DNA from: Rhodospirillaceae bacterium
Lineage (GTDB): Bacteria; Pseudomonadota; Gammaproteobacteria; Steroidobacterales; Rariloculaceae
Length of the DNA stretch: 36,781 nt
Assembly: GCA_002718345.1 (NCBI GenBank)
Contig: PBDA01000053.1
Span: 1-36,781, forward strand
Reading direction: 5' to 3'
In this document: positions 16,610-26,407 of the stretch, one piece after another
Numbering within the stretch: the stretch's first letter is position 1
Layout: every line of letters starts with the position of its first letter
Notes under the pieces: generated by a model
Seen by the model: only the letters and a program-made list of their open reading frames with translations
What the model was told of the DNA's origin: nothing
The model's database searches: none
Made by a program: the position numbers and the translations under genes

Positions 16610-18825
16610 CAAAAGTACTGACAGTAACTGTATGTCTGCTCCTTTGGTTGTCAGGTTTAATCTGGTTTTCCCAAATCGCTCAAGAATCAACGCCGTTGTC
16701 TGGCTTTCAGAACGGTATTCTTATTGCCAGCTTCGTGGGTATTGCGGTTTTAATACTTGTAATTATCGGCAATTTTCTAGGATTGATACGCGACTATCGA
16801 CAACATATTCCTGGGGCACGCCTAAAAGCCCGGATGGTTTCATGGTTAATTGTATTTTCGGTTTTGCCATTAATGGTTATTTATGCGTTTTCTTTGCAAT
16901 TTATTAACCGTGGAATTGATAGCTGGTTCAGTGAAGACATAGAAGAGGGGCTTGAATCAGCGTTGGAGTTAAGTCGAAGTGCGCTTGATACGCACATGGC
17001 AGATAATTTAGCAGAAGCAGCGCAAATAGCGCGGCAACTTTCTGTAAACCCCTCGGCTGATTTAGTCGGGCAATTAAATGATCTCCGGCGTGAAAGTGGC
17101 GCGCTAGAACTTACTATTTTTTCGAGTGCACCAAACGATCAAATGCTGGCAACTAGCGCTGAATCTCCGTCCCTAGCTATGCCGCCTAAATACCCAAGTA
17201 ACGAGTTGCTTTTTGAGATGAGTCAGTCAGTGTCTGGTTCCTATGTCGGACTCGAGCCAAGGGCTGATGGAGGATTGGATATCTTAGCGGCTGTAAACCT
17301 CGTTTCCTCTGCCATTGCTCCTGGTAGTGCTCCCGACATTTTGTTGGCTACTTTTGCCGTTGAGCAACAGTTAGGTGAATTAGTAGGGAATGCGGAGTCT
17401 AGCTATGATGAATACGCAGAACTATCCTTTTTGAGAATCCCTTTGCAAAGTAGTGCCACAGCAACGCTCAGTATTGTTTTGCTTACCGGGTTTCTTGCTG
17501 CGGTTTATGGGGCATTCTTTTCTGCTGGGCGTTTATTAGAGCCCATTCAGCAACTTATGGCTGGAACACGGGCAGTTGCCCGTGGTGATTTTGATACGAA
17601 ATTACCAAAACCTGCTCAGGATGAAATCGGTTTCCTTGTGAGCTCGTTTAACGATATGACTCGCAGGTTAGCAGCCGCTCGTGCTGAGGCCGACGATAGT
17701 CAACAACAGGTAGAAAATGAGCGAGGTAACCTAGAAACTATTCTGGCTAGACTTTCAACGGGTGTCGTGTCGATAGATACTGATATGTGTATTCGGACAG
17801 CGAATCAGGCAGCTGGGGCTATTCTTGATGTAGATCTTGAGTCTCATGTTGGAGAGTCTCTAATTGAATTATCTGAAACTAAGCCATTAATTGCCCAATT
17901 TGTTGGGGTGGCGCGGGGGCATTTATCGCAAGGGAACAATGATTGGCGCGAGCAAATAGTCTTACGAAGCGAAGTTGGAAGAAGAATTCTTATGTGCGCA
18001 TGTGCTGCTTTACCTAGCGAATCATCTAGTCCAGCCGGATATGTGGTGGTATTTGATGACATAACGGCTTTGCTTCAGGCTCAAAGAGATGCTGCATGGG
18101 GTGAGGTTGCAAGACGTTTGGCGCATGAAATTAAAAACCCTTTAACTCCCATACAGCTTTCAGCAGAGCGACTGCGAAAACGTTATTTAAGTGCGGAGGG
18201 TGCAGATCCAGCATTACTTGACAAGGCTACCCACACCATCATCCAGCAGGTAGAGGGAATGAAAGATATGGTGAATGCTTTTAGTGAGTATGCACGCACC
18301 CCTGATATGGAGTTAACTCGTTTTGACCTTAACAAAGTAATAGCAGAAGTCTCTGATCTCTATCAACACCAAGATGCTTCTATGAGCTTACAACTTGATC
18401 TTCAGGATGTCCCAATTGTTGAGGCAGATGCTGGGCGCATGCGACAAGTTTTCCATAATCTAATTCGTAACTCTCTTGAGGCAATGGAAAATACTCATAA
18501 GCAAAAAGTGAAAATTTCAACGCGCTATATTCATGATCAAGGAATGGAGCTTGTAGATATCAAGGTTGAGGATAGTGGACCAGGTTTTAAGGAAGAAATT
18601 GTAGAAGAAGCTTTTGATCCCTACGTAACCAGTAAGCCTAAGGGTACCGGTTTAGGTTTGGCTATTGTTAAGAAACTTGTTGAAGAGCATGGTGGCCGCA
18701 TTGCGGCTCGCAACAGAGAAAAAGGTGGGGCAGAGATAAGTTTGCTTTTGCCGATTACAGTTGAATCAGGAGACGAATTTCTTATTAGGTTACGGCGTTT
18801 AGAGCAAAGCAGGAAAAGCGCATGA
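16591..18825 (+). CDS. ntrY: NtrY-like membrane sensor histidine kinase
   Basis: I start the gene at ATG 16591 (MATRRLTKV); a TTG three codons earlier is less likely. The protein of about 744 residues has three N-terminal transmembrane segments (about 8-27, 42-66 and 84-104), an extracytoplasmic sensor region, a fourth segment near 285-310, a HAMP linker (LLEPIQQLM... EIGFLVSSFNDM), a PAS domain at about 380-490, and the kinase core: H512 in RRLAHEIKNPLTPIQL, N-box HNLIRNSLEAM, G1 DSGPGF and G2 GTGLGLAIVKKLVEEHGG. It should autophosphorylate and pass phosphate to the NtrX-like regulator encoded next, whose ATG overlaps this stop (ATGA). The stimulus is unknown; NtrY homologues respond to nitrogen or redox state in some bacteria. 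Confidence 0.93.
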   Translation: MATRRLTKVLTVTVCLLLWLSGLIWFSQIAQESTPLSGFQNGILIASFVGIAVLILVIIGNFLGLIRDYRQHIPGARLKARMVSWLIVFSVLPLMVIYAFSLQFINRGIDSWFSEDIEEGLESALELSRSALDTHMADNLAEAAQIARQLSVNPSADLVGQLNDLRRESGALELTIFSSAPNDQMLATSAESPSLAMPPKYPSNELLFEMSQSVSGSYVGLEPRADGGLDILAAVNLVSSAIAPGSAPDILLATFAVEQQLGELVGNAESSYDEYAELSFLRIPLQSSATATLSIVLLTGFLAAVYGAFFSAGRLLEPIQQLMAGTRAVARGDFDTKLPKPAQDEIGFLVSSFNDMTRRLAAARAEADDSQQQVENERGNLETILARLSTGVVSIDTDMCIRTANQAAGAILDVDLESHVGESLIELSETKPLIAQFVGVARGHLSQGNNDWREQIVLRSEVGRRILMCACAALPSESSSPAGYVVVFDDITALLQAQRDAAWGEVARRLAHEIKNPLTPIQLSAERLRKRYLSAEGADPALLDKATHTIIQQVEGMKDMVNAFSEYARTPDMELTRFDLNKVIAEVSDLYQHQDASMSLQLDLQDVPIVEADAGRMRQVFHNLIRNSLEAMENTHKQKVKISTRYIHDQGMELVDIKVEDSGPGFKEEIVEEAFDPYVTSKPKGTGLGLAIVKKLVEEHGGRIAARNREKGGAEISLLLPITVESGDEFLIRLRRLEQSRKSA

Positions 18826-20166
18826 GTGCCGCCCATATTTTAGTGGTGGATGATGAATCGAACATCCGTGTTTTGCTTGAGGAAATCCTAAGCGAGGAAG
18901 GTTATGAAGTAACAACTGCTCAGGATGCAGAAAGTGCCCGACTGGCCAAGAAAGATAAAAGTTTTGATTTAATTTTGCTGGACATTTGGATGCCTGATAC
19001 AGATGGCATCACTTTACTTAAGGAGTGGTCTGAAGGCGGTGAAAATGAGTCGATAGTTATGATGTCTGGTCATGGAACGGTAGATACCGCTATAGAATCA
19101 ACGAAGTTGGGAGCGCTTGATTTTATAGAGAAACCTGTTTCATTAGCTAAGCTTTTGCGGACAGTTGAAAAGGCTTTAGAACACGGTAGTAAGTTTAATC
19201 AGCGGCGTAATTTGCTCCAACCTTTGATGATGCCTGTTGGGAAAAGTCAAACAGTGAGGATATTAAGAGAGCAGTTAGCTAAAGTTGCGTATCATGATAA
19301 ACATACGCTTTTTTTTTGGAGAGCCCGGGAGTGGTAGAAGAGCATTAGCTCGTTATCTTGCTAGTCTCAGCAGCCGAGCTACCGAGCCATTCATAGTAAC
19401 TATGGGCAGTCTGTCAGATGATGTGACGGATAATTGTCTTTTTTCAGGTAGTACTAAAGACCCGGGGTTGTTTGAACAAGCTCATAATGGGGTTTTGTTT
19501 ATTAATGAATTACAGGATTTATCAGGTGCCGCACAGAAAACTTTATTAGGATTTTTGGAGCAAGGAAAGTACCGGCTAGCTGATAATAATGAAGAACGGA
19601 CAATGAACGTTCGAATATTATCCAGTGCTCCATCAGATTTTGAAGGGAGCACAAATGGTTTTCGTAGAGACCTAATGTCACATTTAAGCGCTGTTGTTAT
19701 CCGTGTGCCACCCTTGAGAAGTTACTCAGAAGATGTGCCGGATTTATTACGTTATCATGTGGATCTGCTTGTGGATTCAGAAAATCTACCTTTCCGTAGA
19801 TTCAGTGTTGCAGCTCAAAATAGACTACGCAACTATCCATGGCCTGGTAATATCCGCGAACTAAAAAACATGGTGAGTCGTCTCTTAATTCTTGGCAAAG
19901 AGGAAGAGATATCTTTGGAAGAAGTAGAACTTCAATTGGGCCCCGAGAGACAATTGGACGAGTCTGTTATTCAGCAGGATTTTTTGTCGATGCCCTTACG
20001 AGAAGCTAGAGAGCATTTTGAGCGCGCTTATTTGAAGCAGCAACTTACTTTATGTAATGGAAAAGTGGGACAACTCGCTAAGCGTGTTGGAATGGAGCGC
20101 ACCCATCTTTATCGCAAGCTTCGTTCATTAGGTGTCGATTTTCGTCAAGCAAGCTCAGAGAACTAA
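18822..20166 (+). pseudogene. ntrX: NtrX-like response regulator, split by a +1 frameshift in a nine-T run
   Basis: The first frame (18822-19337) encodes an intact receiver domain (VVDDESNIR, phospho-acceptor aspartate in LLDIWMPD, MMSGHG, EKPV). The second frame, useful from about 19310 to 20166, encodes an AAA+ domain and a C-terminal Fis-type helix-turn-helix (VGQLAKRVGMERTHLYRKL). Removing one T from the nine Ts at 19309-19317 joins them into a 447-residue protein with HTLFFGEPGSGRR at the joint, the expected place for Walker A. So this is one gene, broken by a single base in a homopolymer: sequencing error, true mutation, or slippage-tolerant gene. The AAA+ part is itself degenerate: Walker A lysine is arginine, Walker B reads FINEL, and no GAFTGA loop is present. 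It may act as a DNA-binding regulator without sigma-54 activation. Confidence 0.88.
19309..19317 (+). repeat. Nine-T homopolymer at the ntrX frame break
   Basis: C followed by nine Ts then GGA. With eight Ts the codons read Leu-Phe-Phe-Gly-Glu-Pro-Gly and the ntrX frame is continuous; with nine the frame runs into a stop at 19335-19337. Runs this long are typical sites of base-call error, replication slippage and transcriptional slippage. Confidence 0.9.
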
Positions 20167-20189
20167 GCTCTTTTTCTAAGTAAATGTAT

Positions 20190-20756
20190 CTAGTCAGACA
20201 TTCTTCTTGCAAGAACCTCTATATTTGCATCAAGTAATTTTTCGCGTATTCGGTTCATCTCATTTGTTCCTTCAATAGGACCAATAAGTACACGATGAAA
20301 GTCATTGGAATTGACAGTAACTTCTTGAAGATTAGATTCAATATCCAATAGCGCGAGATTTTCCTTCATACGTTCCGCGTCTGACGATAGTCTAAAAGCT
20401 CCAGCCTGAAGGATGAAACGTTCAACAATTGTATTTTCAGAGTCTGAGAAATTAGAGTTTATGTCCGAATTTATTCCAGAAACTTCAAACTCAAATCCCG
20501 GCAAGTCTTCATAGAAGGTAAATGCTGCTGCAGGATGTTGTGTGGTCTGAGTTTCTGGAGCAGGCTCTAATCGATTCTGTGGCGGATTTTGGCTGGCCGC
20601 ATGTATATTTTCGTTAGACGTAAAAAAATTTGTGTTTTGTATATAAAGCACACCTGCGATAAGTAAGCCTATGCTAAAGCCAAAAAACATCCACAACCAA
20701 TTAGGGGAAACTCCGGTTGATTGGTCTATGGCTTGATGTTTTTCCACAGGCTTCAT
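20190..20756 (-). CDS. SPOR domain membrane protein (FtsN-like)
   Basis: This 188-residue protein has a short cytoplasmic N-terminus, one transmembrane segment at about 20-40 (LWMFFGFSIGLLIAGVLYI), a low-complexity periplasmic linker rich in Asn, Gln, Pro and Thr, and a C-terminal SPOR domain (about 110-185; FILQAGAFRLSSDAERMKE ... HRVLIGPIEG). SPOR domains bind denuded septal peptidoglycan, and the topology is that of FtsN and related division proteins. It follows argS by 11 bases on the same strand, an arrangement also seen in other gammaproteobacteria where an FtsN-like gene sits after argS or priA. It may be FtsN itself, but the essential FtsN segment could not be verified. Confidence 0.85.
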   Translation of the reverse strand: MKPVEKHQAIDQSTGVSPNWLWMFFGFSIGLLIAGVLYIQNTNFFTSNENIHAASQNPPQNRLEPAPETQTTQHPAAAFTFYEDLPGFEFEVSGINSDINSNFSDSENTIVERFILQAGAFRLSSDAERMKENLALLDIESNLQEVTVNSNDFHRVLIGPIEGTNEMNRIREKLLDANIEVLARRMSD

Positions 20757-20767
20757 TGTTTCTGTCT

Positions 20768-22513
20768 TTACATAGTGTCTGGCGCTTTTACGCCTAACAG
20801 TGTGAGTCCATTATAAAGCACTTGTTGAGTTCCTAGAGCCAGACTGATTCGTGCCTTACGAAGTTGTTCATTTTCAACCAGCATTTTATGCGCGTTGTAG
20901 TATGAATGAAATTCAGCTGCGAGATCTCGTAGATAATAGACTAAATTTTGTGGAGCTCGGTTCGTAGTGGCAAGCTGAATCACTTCTGGGTATCTACTTA
21001 AAAGTACTAGCAAATTTCTTTCGTTCTCTTCTGTCAGAAGCGATAGATTATTGGTATCGATTTCTTTGTACTCGGCACTTTCCTGATCCAATTTTTTTTC
21101 AAGACTACTTATTCGTGCATGTGCATATTGAACATAGTAAACAGGGTTGTCATTAGATTTTTCTTTGGCAAGTTCTAGGTCAAAATCCAAATGTTGCTCA
21201 TTAGCTCTAGAGACGTAGAAAAAGCGGGCTGCATCATTTCCAACCTCATTGCGAAGTTCTCGCAATGTTACATATTTTCCAGACCGAGTGGACATTTGAA
21301 CTTTTTCAGTTCCTCGATATAGGGTAACAAATTGCACTAAGCTAACTTCTAAAGATTCAGGCGGCTCTCCAAGCGCTTCAAGGCCTGCACGTACCCTTGC
21401 TACATACCCATGATGGTCTGCACCTAGAACATCAAGGAGCAGATCAAATCCTCTTTCTCTTTTTTCTAGGTGATATGCGATATCAGATGCAAAATAAGTA
21501 GTAACACCATTTTCGCGAATTACAACTCGGTCTTTTTCATCTCCAAATTTTTTTGCTTTAAACCATGTGGCACCGTCTCGTTTATACAAGATATTATTTT
21601 GATCCAGAAGATTAAGTGCCCGCTCTATGGCACCTTTATCAGAGAGGCTGGCCTCAGAATACCAAAGGTCAGGCTCGACACCGAACTCAGATAAGTCAGA
21701 TTTTATGTCACTAAGTACACTATCTAGTCCTTTATGCAAAAGCTTATTGAACCTATCAATTCCAAGATATTTTTTTGCTTCAGCAACAATATTATCGAGC
21801 CTTTTTTCTTTATCAGTCTTTGTATCAGCTAAAACTTCTTTTAGGTTGGGCTTGTTTTTCGAAAAAAACCATTTGCTAGGTTCAGCTTCTAGTTGTTTTG
21901 CAATATCTATAATGTACTCACCTTGATAAGCATTTTCAGGAAAATCTATTTCAACACCATTTTGTTGTAGGTATCTTAGCCACACACTAACGGTGAGTAT
22001 GTCCATTTGCCGCCCCGCATCATTAACGTAATATTCTTCTTGCACGTTATGTCCAGTTGCTTTTAGAAGGTTAGCTAGGGATGCACCATAGGCAGCGTGA
22101 CGGCCATGGCCTACGTGTAGTGGTCCAGTTGGATTAGCTGAAACATATTCCACTAGGACACGTTGATCAGAACCGAAATTCGAACGGCCATAATTAAAAC
22201 CTGACTTTAAAATCTCCATCAGCTCTTTCTGCAATGCAACAGAAGAAAGCTTGAAATTAATGAATCCAGGCCCAGCTATCTGGATTTCTTCTATTAGGTC
22301 TGATGAAGGGAAACATTCTAGAATTGATTCGGCTATTTCTCGAGGTTGTTTTCTGAGCTCCTTAGATAGCCTCATTGCAATGTTGGTAGTGAAGTCGCCG
22401 TGTTTAGGGTTGCGGGTTCGTTCTAATTGCGGGTCATAATTTACAACAGAGGTATACTTACCAGAAAACTCTGATATGGCCTTTTGAAGAAAATGATTAA
22501 TTTGAGCGCGCAA
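20768..22513 (-). CDS. argS: Arginyl-tRNA synthetase
   Basis: The 581-residue class I synthetase has the N-terminal additional domain (about 1-110), the HIGH-type motif SANPTGPLHVGHGRHAA, the catalytic core with GADHHGYVARV, the degenerate KMSKS loop seen here as VQMSTRSGKYVTL, and a C-terminal DALR anticodon-binding helical bundle ending in LGVKAPDTM. It charges tRNA-Arg with arginine. The start is a TTG at 22513, no in-frame ATG fits better, and the ribosome-binding site is weak. It lies 42 bases downstream of priA and 11 bases before the SPOR gene, so the three probably form one transcript. Confidence 0.96.
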   Translation of the reverse strand: MRAQINHFLQKAISEFSGKYTSVVNYDPQLERTRNPKHGDFTTNIAMRLSKELRKQPREIAESILECFPSSDLIEEIQIAGPGFINFKLSSVALQKELMEILKSGFNYGRSNFGSDQRVLVEYVSANPTGPLHVGHGRHAAYGASLANLLKATGHNVQEEYYVNDAGRQMDILTVSVWLRYLQQNGVEIDFPENAYQGEYIIDIAKQLEAEPSKWFFSKNKPNLKEVLADTKTDKEKRLDNIVAEAKKYLGIDRFNKLLHKGLDSVLSDIKSDLSEFGVEPDLWYSEASLSDKGAIERALNLLDQNNILYKRDGATWFKAKKFGDEKDRVVIRENGVTTYFASDIAYHLEKRERGFDLLLDVLGADHHGYVARVRAGLEALGEPPESLEVSLVQFVTLYRGTEKVQMSTRSGKYVTLRELRNEVGNDAARFFYVSRANEQHLDFDLELAKEKSNDNPVYYVQYAHARISSLEKKLDQESAEYKEIDTNNLSLLTEENERNLLVLLSRYPEVIQLATTNRAPQNLVYYLRDLAAEFHSYYNAHKMLVENEQLRKARISLALGTQQVLYNGLTLLGVKAPDTM

Positions 22514-22555
22514 AGAGTGATTCAGCTGTTTGTAATATGGGGATTCTACCTTAAG

Positions 22556-24745
22556 CTAAAGCTCAATAGGGTCGACATCGATCGACCAGCGAACACGCCT
22601 TGCTTCAGGCCACATACGAACTAGGGGTAATATTTTACGTGTCAACTTATGGAGATCTGCTCTAGTGGTATCTTGAAACAGCAAATGGGCTCTGAAACGA
22701 TTACCACGTTTTTCCATATTAGCTGCTGCTGGGCCAAGTATTAGGGTATTTCCATTCATTTTTCTTGCAGTAACAGCTACGCGCTCCAAGAAGGCTTGAG
22801 AGACCTTTCTGTTTGTTGCCTCGGCACGCCAAACTATTAAATGTGAAAATGGCGGCCAAGATGAAAGTTTGCGTTCCGCTAAGGCTAACTCAATAAAAGA
22901 ATCATAGTCTTGGGTTGAGAGACTCTTTAGTAGCGGATGATTTGGATAATGACTTTGAACAAATACTTCTCCCGGTTTATCTCGTCTGCCTGCCCGTCCT
23001 GCTACCTGTATAAGCATTTGTGCCAATTTCTCGCTAGAGCGAAAGTCTGTTCCGAAAAGACCTTGGTCAGCATTCAGAACACCAACGAGGGTCACCTTGG
23101 GGAAGTCGTGCCCTTTTGACAGCATCTGTGTTCCCACCACTATATCAACATCACCCTGTTCTATGTCAGAGAGTATGGCTTCAAGCCTGTTTTTGCTATT
23201 CGCAGTATCTCGGTCTAGTCTAGCTATTCTTGCCTCAGGAAATAGGCTTTGTAATTCATCAGTTACTCTTTGTGTGCCAGACCCAACGGCAATTCTCTCG
23301 CTAGCACATGAACTACACCTCCACTTGAGACCACGGGTCAGTCCGCAGTGATGGCAGCGAAGTTGACCAATTTTTGCATGTAAAGTCATACGTGCATCGC
23401 ATCGATTGCACTCCTCTACAGAGCCACACTCAATGCATAACAAAACCGGCGCGAATCCACGACGGTTCAGAAAGAGTAAGATTTGTTGATGCGCTAATAA
23501 ATTACGTTCTATAGCTGCTATAAGGGGCGTCGATAAACCCCGACGGTTAGCATGAAGATTCATATTGATCAGATGTATATTCGGTTTACCAGCCGATCCG
23601 ATTCTTCGGGACATCTTCAAGGGTTTGTAGCGACCACGTTTGATGTTATAGACGCTTTCAAGTGAGGGCGTGGCTGAAGCGAGAACTATTGGAATTTTTA
23701 ATCGCTGTGCTCTGAGAACAGCAAGGTCTCTGGCAGAATATTTAAATCCGTCTTGTTGCTTATAGGAAGAATCGTGCTCCTCATCTACGATTATCAGTCC
23801 AGCCTCGCTAAGCGGCGCAAAAATTGCTGATCTTGTACCAACTATAACTTTGGCTTTTCCTGAACGAGCATCATTCCAGGCATTAAGACGTTCATTTGCA
23901 GTTAGGCCGGAGTGCATGATTGCAAGACAAGAGCGAAAACGTTGTTTTAATCGCTTTATTAATTGTGGAGTCAAACCTATTTCTGGTACAAGCAAAAGAC
24001 TTTGCTTTTTGCGTTGAATTTGCTTTGAAATGAGACGCATATAAACTTCGGTTTTGCCACTTCCTGTAACACCTTGTAGCAAATAAGCTGCATAATCTTC
24101 AGCAGTCTTTTCAACACTACTAATACAATAATTTTGCTCATTGGTTAATTCTGGTAAACAGTGTTTTATTGGGTTCTCAGTTTTTATCTCAGGGTAGCTC
24201 TCAGAATGTTGAATCCAGCCACGCTCATTCATTCGTTTTAAAACTGAACTTTTTATTCCGACAGCTAAAAATTCTTTTGAACTTAGAAGGTCAGCATTCC
24301 TAAGTAGACTCAGAGCTTGCGTCTGGAATTTTCCTAAACGATCTTTACTTGATAATGCTATTCCTTTTTTTGTGAGTTTCCAAAAAGCTTCACTATATTT
24401 TGCGGGACGTCCTTTGCGAAGGTGTGTTGGTAGCGCATGGTTCAGCACTTCTCCTATTGGGTGGTGATAATACACAGCACACCATCGCAGCAGGTTTAAT
24501 AATTCTTTATTTAAGACCGGTTTTATGTCTAGTACTTCTTGAACACTCTTAATTTGTTTGGCTTCTAGATTAGATTTGTTGATATGGCGAGTTACCACTC
24601 CAATTTTTGTGGTTTTGCCAAGAGGGACAACTACTCTACAGCCAATTGAAGGTGGTTCCTGATCGCTTTTTGTCCAGCAATAGTCTAATTCCCCTACAAG
24701 CGGGACAGGGACTGCAACTTGAATCAGTTTTGATTGCTTAGCCAT
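22556..24745 (-). CDS. priA: Primosomal protein N' (replication restart helicase PriA)
   Basis: The protein of 729 residues is full length compared with E. coli PriA (732). Features in order: the N-terminal 3'-DNA-end binding domain (AVPVPLVGELDYCW), a winged-helix region, Walker A in LLQGVTGSGKTEVYMRL, Walker B DEEH in LIIVDEEHDSSYKQ, eight cysteines in two interleaved zinc sites (CIECGSVEECNRCDA, then CHHC and CSSC), and helicase motifs V-VI (VGTQMLSKGHDFP, QVAGRAGR). PriA rebuilds replication forks away from oriC. The start is ATG at 24745. It is divergent from pntA. Confidence 0.97.
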   Translation of the reverse strand: MAKQSKLIQVAVPVPLVGELDYCWTKSDQEPPSIGCRVVVPLGKTTKIGVVTRHINKSNLEAKQIKSVQEVLDIKPVLNKELLNLLRWCAVYYHHPIGEVLNHALPTHLRKGRPAKYSEAFWKLTKKGIALSSKDRLGKFQTQALSLLRNADLLSSKEFLAVGIKSSVLKRMNERGWIQHSESYPEIKTENPIKHCLPELTNEQNYCISSVEKTAEDYAAYLLQGVTGSGKTEVYMRLISKQIQRKKQSLLLVPEIGLTPQLIKRLKQRFRSCLAIMHSGLTANERLNAWNDARSGKAKVIVGTRSAIFAPLSEAGLIIVDEEHDSSYKQQDGFKYSARDLAVLRAQRLKIPIVLASATPSLESVYNIKRGRYKPLKMSRRIGSAGKPNIHLINMNLHANRRGLSTPLIAAIERNLLAHQQILLFLNRRGFAPVLLCIECGSVEECNRCDARMTLHAKIGQLRCHHCGLTRGLKWRCSSCASERIAVGSGTQRVTDELQSLFPEARIARLDRDTANSKNRLEAILSDIEQGDVDIVVGTQMLSKGHDFPKVTLVGVLNADQGLFGTDFRSSEKLAQMLIQVAGRAGRRDKPGEVFVQSHYPNHPLLKSLSTQDYDSFIELALAERKLSSWPPFSHLIVWRAEATNRKVSQAFLERVAVTARKMNGNTLILGPAAANMEKRGNRFRAHLLFQDTTRADLHKLTRKILPLVRMWPEARRVRWSIDVDPIEL

Positions 24746-24791
24746 CCCAACGATTAAAACCTAAAATTTTGATAACTGGGTAATTGAATGG

Positions 24792-24819
24792 TTGCACGTT
24801 CATACACGAAGTTTACAAT
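24792..24819 (+). promoter_or_regulatory. Candidate sigma-70 promoter for pntAB
   Basis: TTGCAC (24792-24797) and TACAAT (24814-24819) are 16 bases apart; the -10 box differs from consensus at one position. The expected transcript start near 24826 leaves a leader of about 30 bases that contains the GGAGA ribosome-binding site of pntA. Confidence 0.45.
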
Positions 24820-24855
24820 TCTCTCTTGACTTGCACAGGTAGTTGGAGAAATCGA

Positions 24856-26397
24856 GTGAAAATAGGGATACCCAAGGAAAGTCGTGACGGTGAAAAACGC
24901 GTAGCCGTAACACCTAGTGTAGCCTCGGAGCTAAATAAGCTTGGATTCTCAATGGCTATAGAAGCCAGTGCGGGCCATGCAGCCAGTTTCGATGACGATA
25001 TGTACTTAGTGGCAGGTGTTGATGTCTTAACTGATGCTAAGAAAGTTTGGTTTGATAGCGACATAATTATTAAGGTGCGAGCCCCAGACAAAGAAGAAAT
25101 AAAGCTCATGCGATCAGGGCAGGTATTAATTTCTTTTTTATGGCCTGCACAAAATGCTGATCTACTTTCGCTACTAGCGGAAAAGGGAATAACTACTCTA
25201 GCTATGGATAGCATTCCCCGTATATCCAGGGCACAAAAAATGGATGCGCTAAGCTCAATGGCAAATATAGCTGGTTACCGTGCAGTTATAGAGGCAGCCC
25301 AGCATTTTGGTAGGTTTTTTACAGGCCAGATAACTGCCGCTGGTAAAATCCCTCCAGCAAAGATCTTGGTCATAGGGGCTGGAGTAGCTGGACTTGCCGC
25401 AATAGGAGCGGCGAGAAGTATGGGTGCAATTGTTAGAGCTTTTGACACTCGTCCAGAGGTAAAAGAGCAAGTTGAAAGCATGGATGGAGAATTTCTATTG
25501 CTTGATTTTGACGAAGATGCTTCTGGCGAAGGTGGGTATGCAAAAACCATGAGCGCGGAATTTATTAATGCAGAGATGGAGTTATTTGCTGAGCAGGCTA
25601 AAGAGGTGGACATCATAATAACGACAGCCCTTATTCCAGGAAAACCGGCCCCCGCATTAATTACTTCTGAAATGGTTTCCTCAATGAAACCAGGTAGTGT
25701 CATCGTGGACTTGGCAGCAGAGCAGGGAGGAAATTGTGTACTTACTGAACCAGATAAAGTAATTAAACAAGCGGGTGTTTCCATAATTGGTTATACAGAT
25801 CTCCCAAGCCGATTAGCTTCTCAGTCAAGCCAACTGTATGGCACTAATCTACGGCACTTAATAACAGACATGTGCCCAGAAAAAAATGGTCAACTAGTTT
25901 TGGATATGGAAGATGAGGTTATTAGGGGCGCAACGGTTGTGCATGGTAAGAAGATTACATGGCCGCCCCCGGCACCAAAACTAACAGTACTCAAAAAAAA
26001 GGAGCCTGAAAAACCTTCTGTTGTTGATCGTGCTTCAGATGTTCAGCCTAAGCCTTCAAAATTGGGCCCACTCTTAGGTCTTGGAGTAGCGGTATTAGGA
26101 TTATTTGGGCTTGGGGCTGTGGCGCCACCGTCTTTTTTAGAGCACTTTACGGTTTTTGTGTTAGCTTGTTTTGTAGGGTATATGGTGATTTGGAATGTAA
26201 CACCAGCTCTCCATACGCCTTTAATGAGTGTGACCAATGCTATTTCAAGCATCATCATTATTGGGGGATTGCTTCAAATTAGTTCAACTGAAGGCACAAT
26301 TATGTGGATTGCTGGTATTACCATTTTTATTACAAGTATAAATATTGCAGGTGGTTTTGCAGTGACAAGACGAATGCTTGATATGTTTAGGAAATAA
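24856..26397 (+). CDS. pntA: NAD(P) transhydrogenase subunit alpha
   Basis: I choose GTG at 24856 ([20 protein letters not shown]), which has GGAGA six bases upstream and gives 513 residues, like E. coli PntA (510); the frame extends to a TTG at 24784 but that leader is unlike the family. The first 370 residues are the NAD(H)-binding domain I, with RIAP-type N-terminus, [20 protein letters not shown] and the nucleotide-site segment [15 protein letters not shown]. The C-terminal part has about four transmembrane helices (from [14 protein letters not shown] to [13 protein letters not shown]). With PntB it uses the proton gradient to reduce NADP with NADH at the inner membrane. pntB starts 10 bases after its stop. 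Confidence 0.96.
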   Translation: MKIGIPKESRDGEKRVAVTPSVASELNKLGFSMAIEASAGHAASFDDDMYLVAGVDVLTDAKKVWFDSDIIIKVRAPDKEEIKLMRSGQVLISFLWPAQNADLLSLLAEKGITTLAMDSIPRISRAQKMDALSSMANIAGYRAVIEAAQHFGRFFTGQITAAGKIPPAKILVIGAGVAGLAAIGAARSMGAIVRAFDTRPEVKEQVESMDGEFLLLDFDEDASGEGGYAKTMSAEFINAEMELFAEQAKEVDIIITTALIPGKPAPALITSEMVSSMKPGSVIVDLAAEQGGNCVLTEPDKVIKQAGVSIIGYTDLPSRLASQSSQLYGTNLRHLITDMCPEKNGQLVLDMEDEVIRGATVVHGKKITWPPPAPKLTVLKKKEPEKPSVVDRASDVQPKPSKLGPLLGLGVAVLGLFGLGAVAPPSFLEHFTVFVLACFVGYMVIWNVTPALHTPLMSVTNAISSIIIIGGLLQISSTEGTIMWIAGITIFITSINIAGGFAVTRRMLDMFRK

Positions 26398-26407
26398 AAG
26401 GGTAGGA

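Noticed and set aside
20157-20175. Terminator after ntrX (AGAG-CTCT plus T-run)
   Set aside because: A 4-bp stem only; possible but not distinguishable from chance.
24784-24855. Upstream extension of pntA with TTG start
   Set aside because: Cys-rich leader unlike the family; GTG 24856 has GGAGA at good spacing and gives the usual length.
25275-25784. 169-codon minus-strand frame inside pntA
   Set aside because: Low-complexity Ser/Ala-rich translation, antisense to a well-supported gene.
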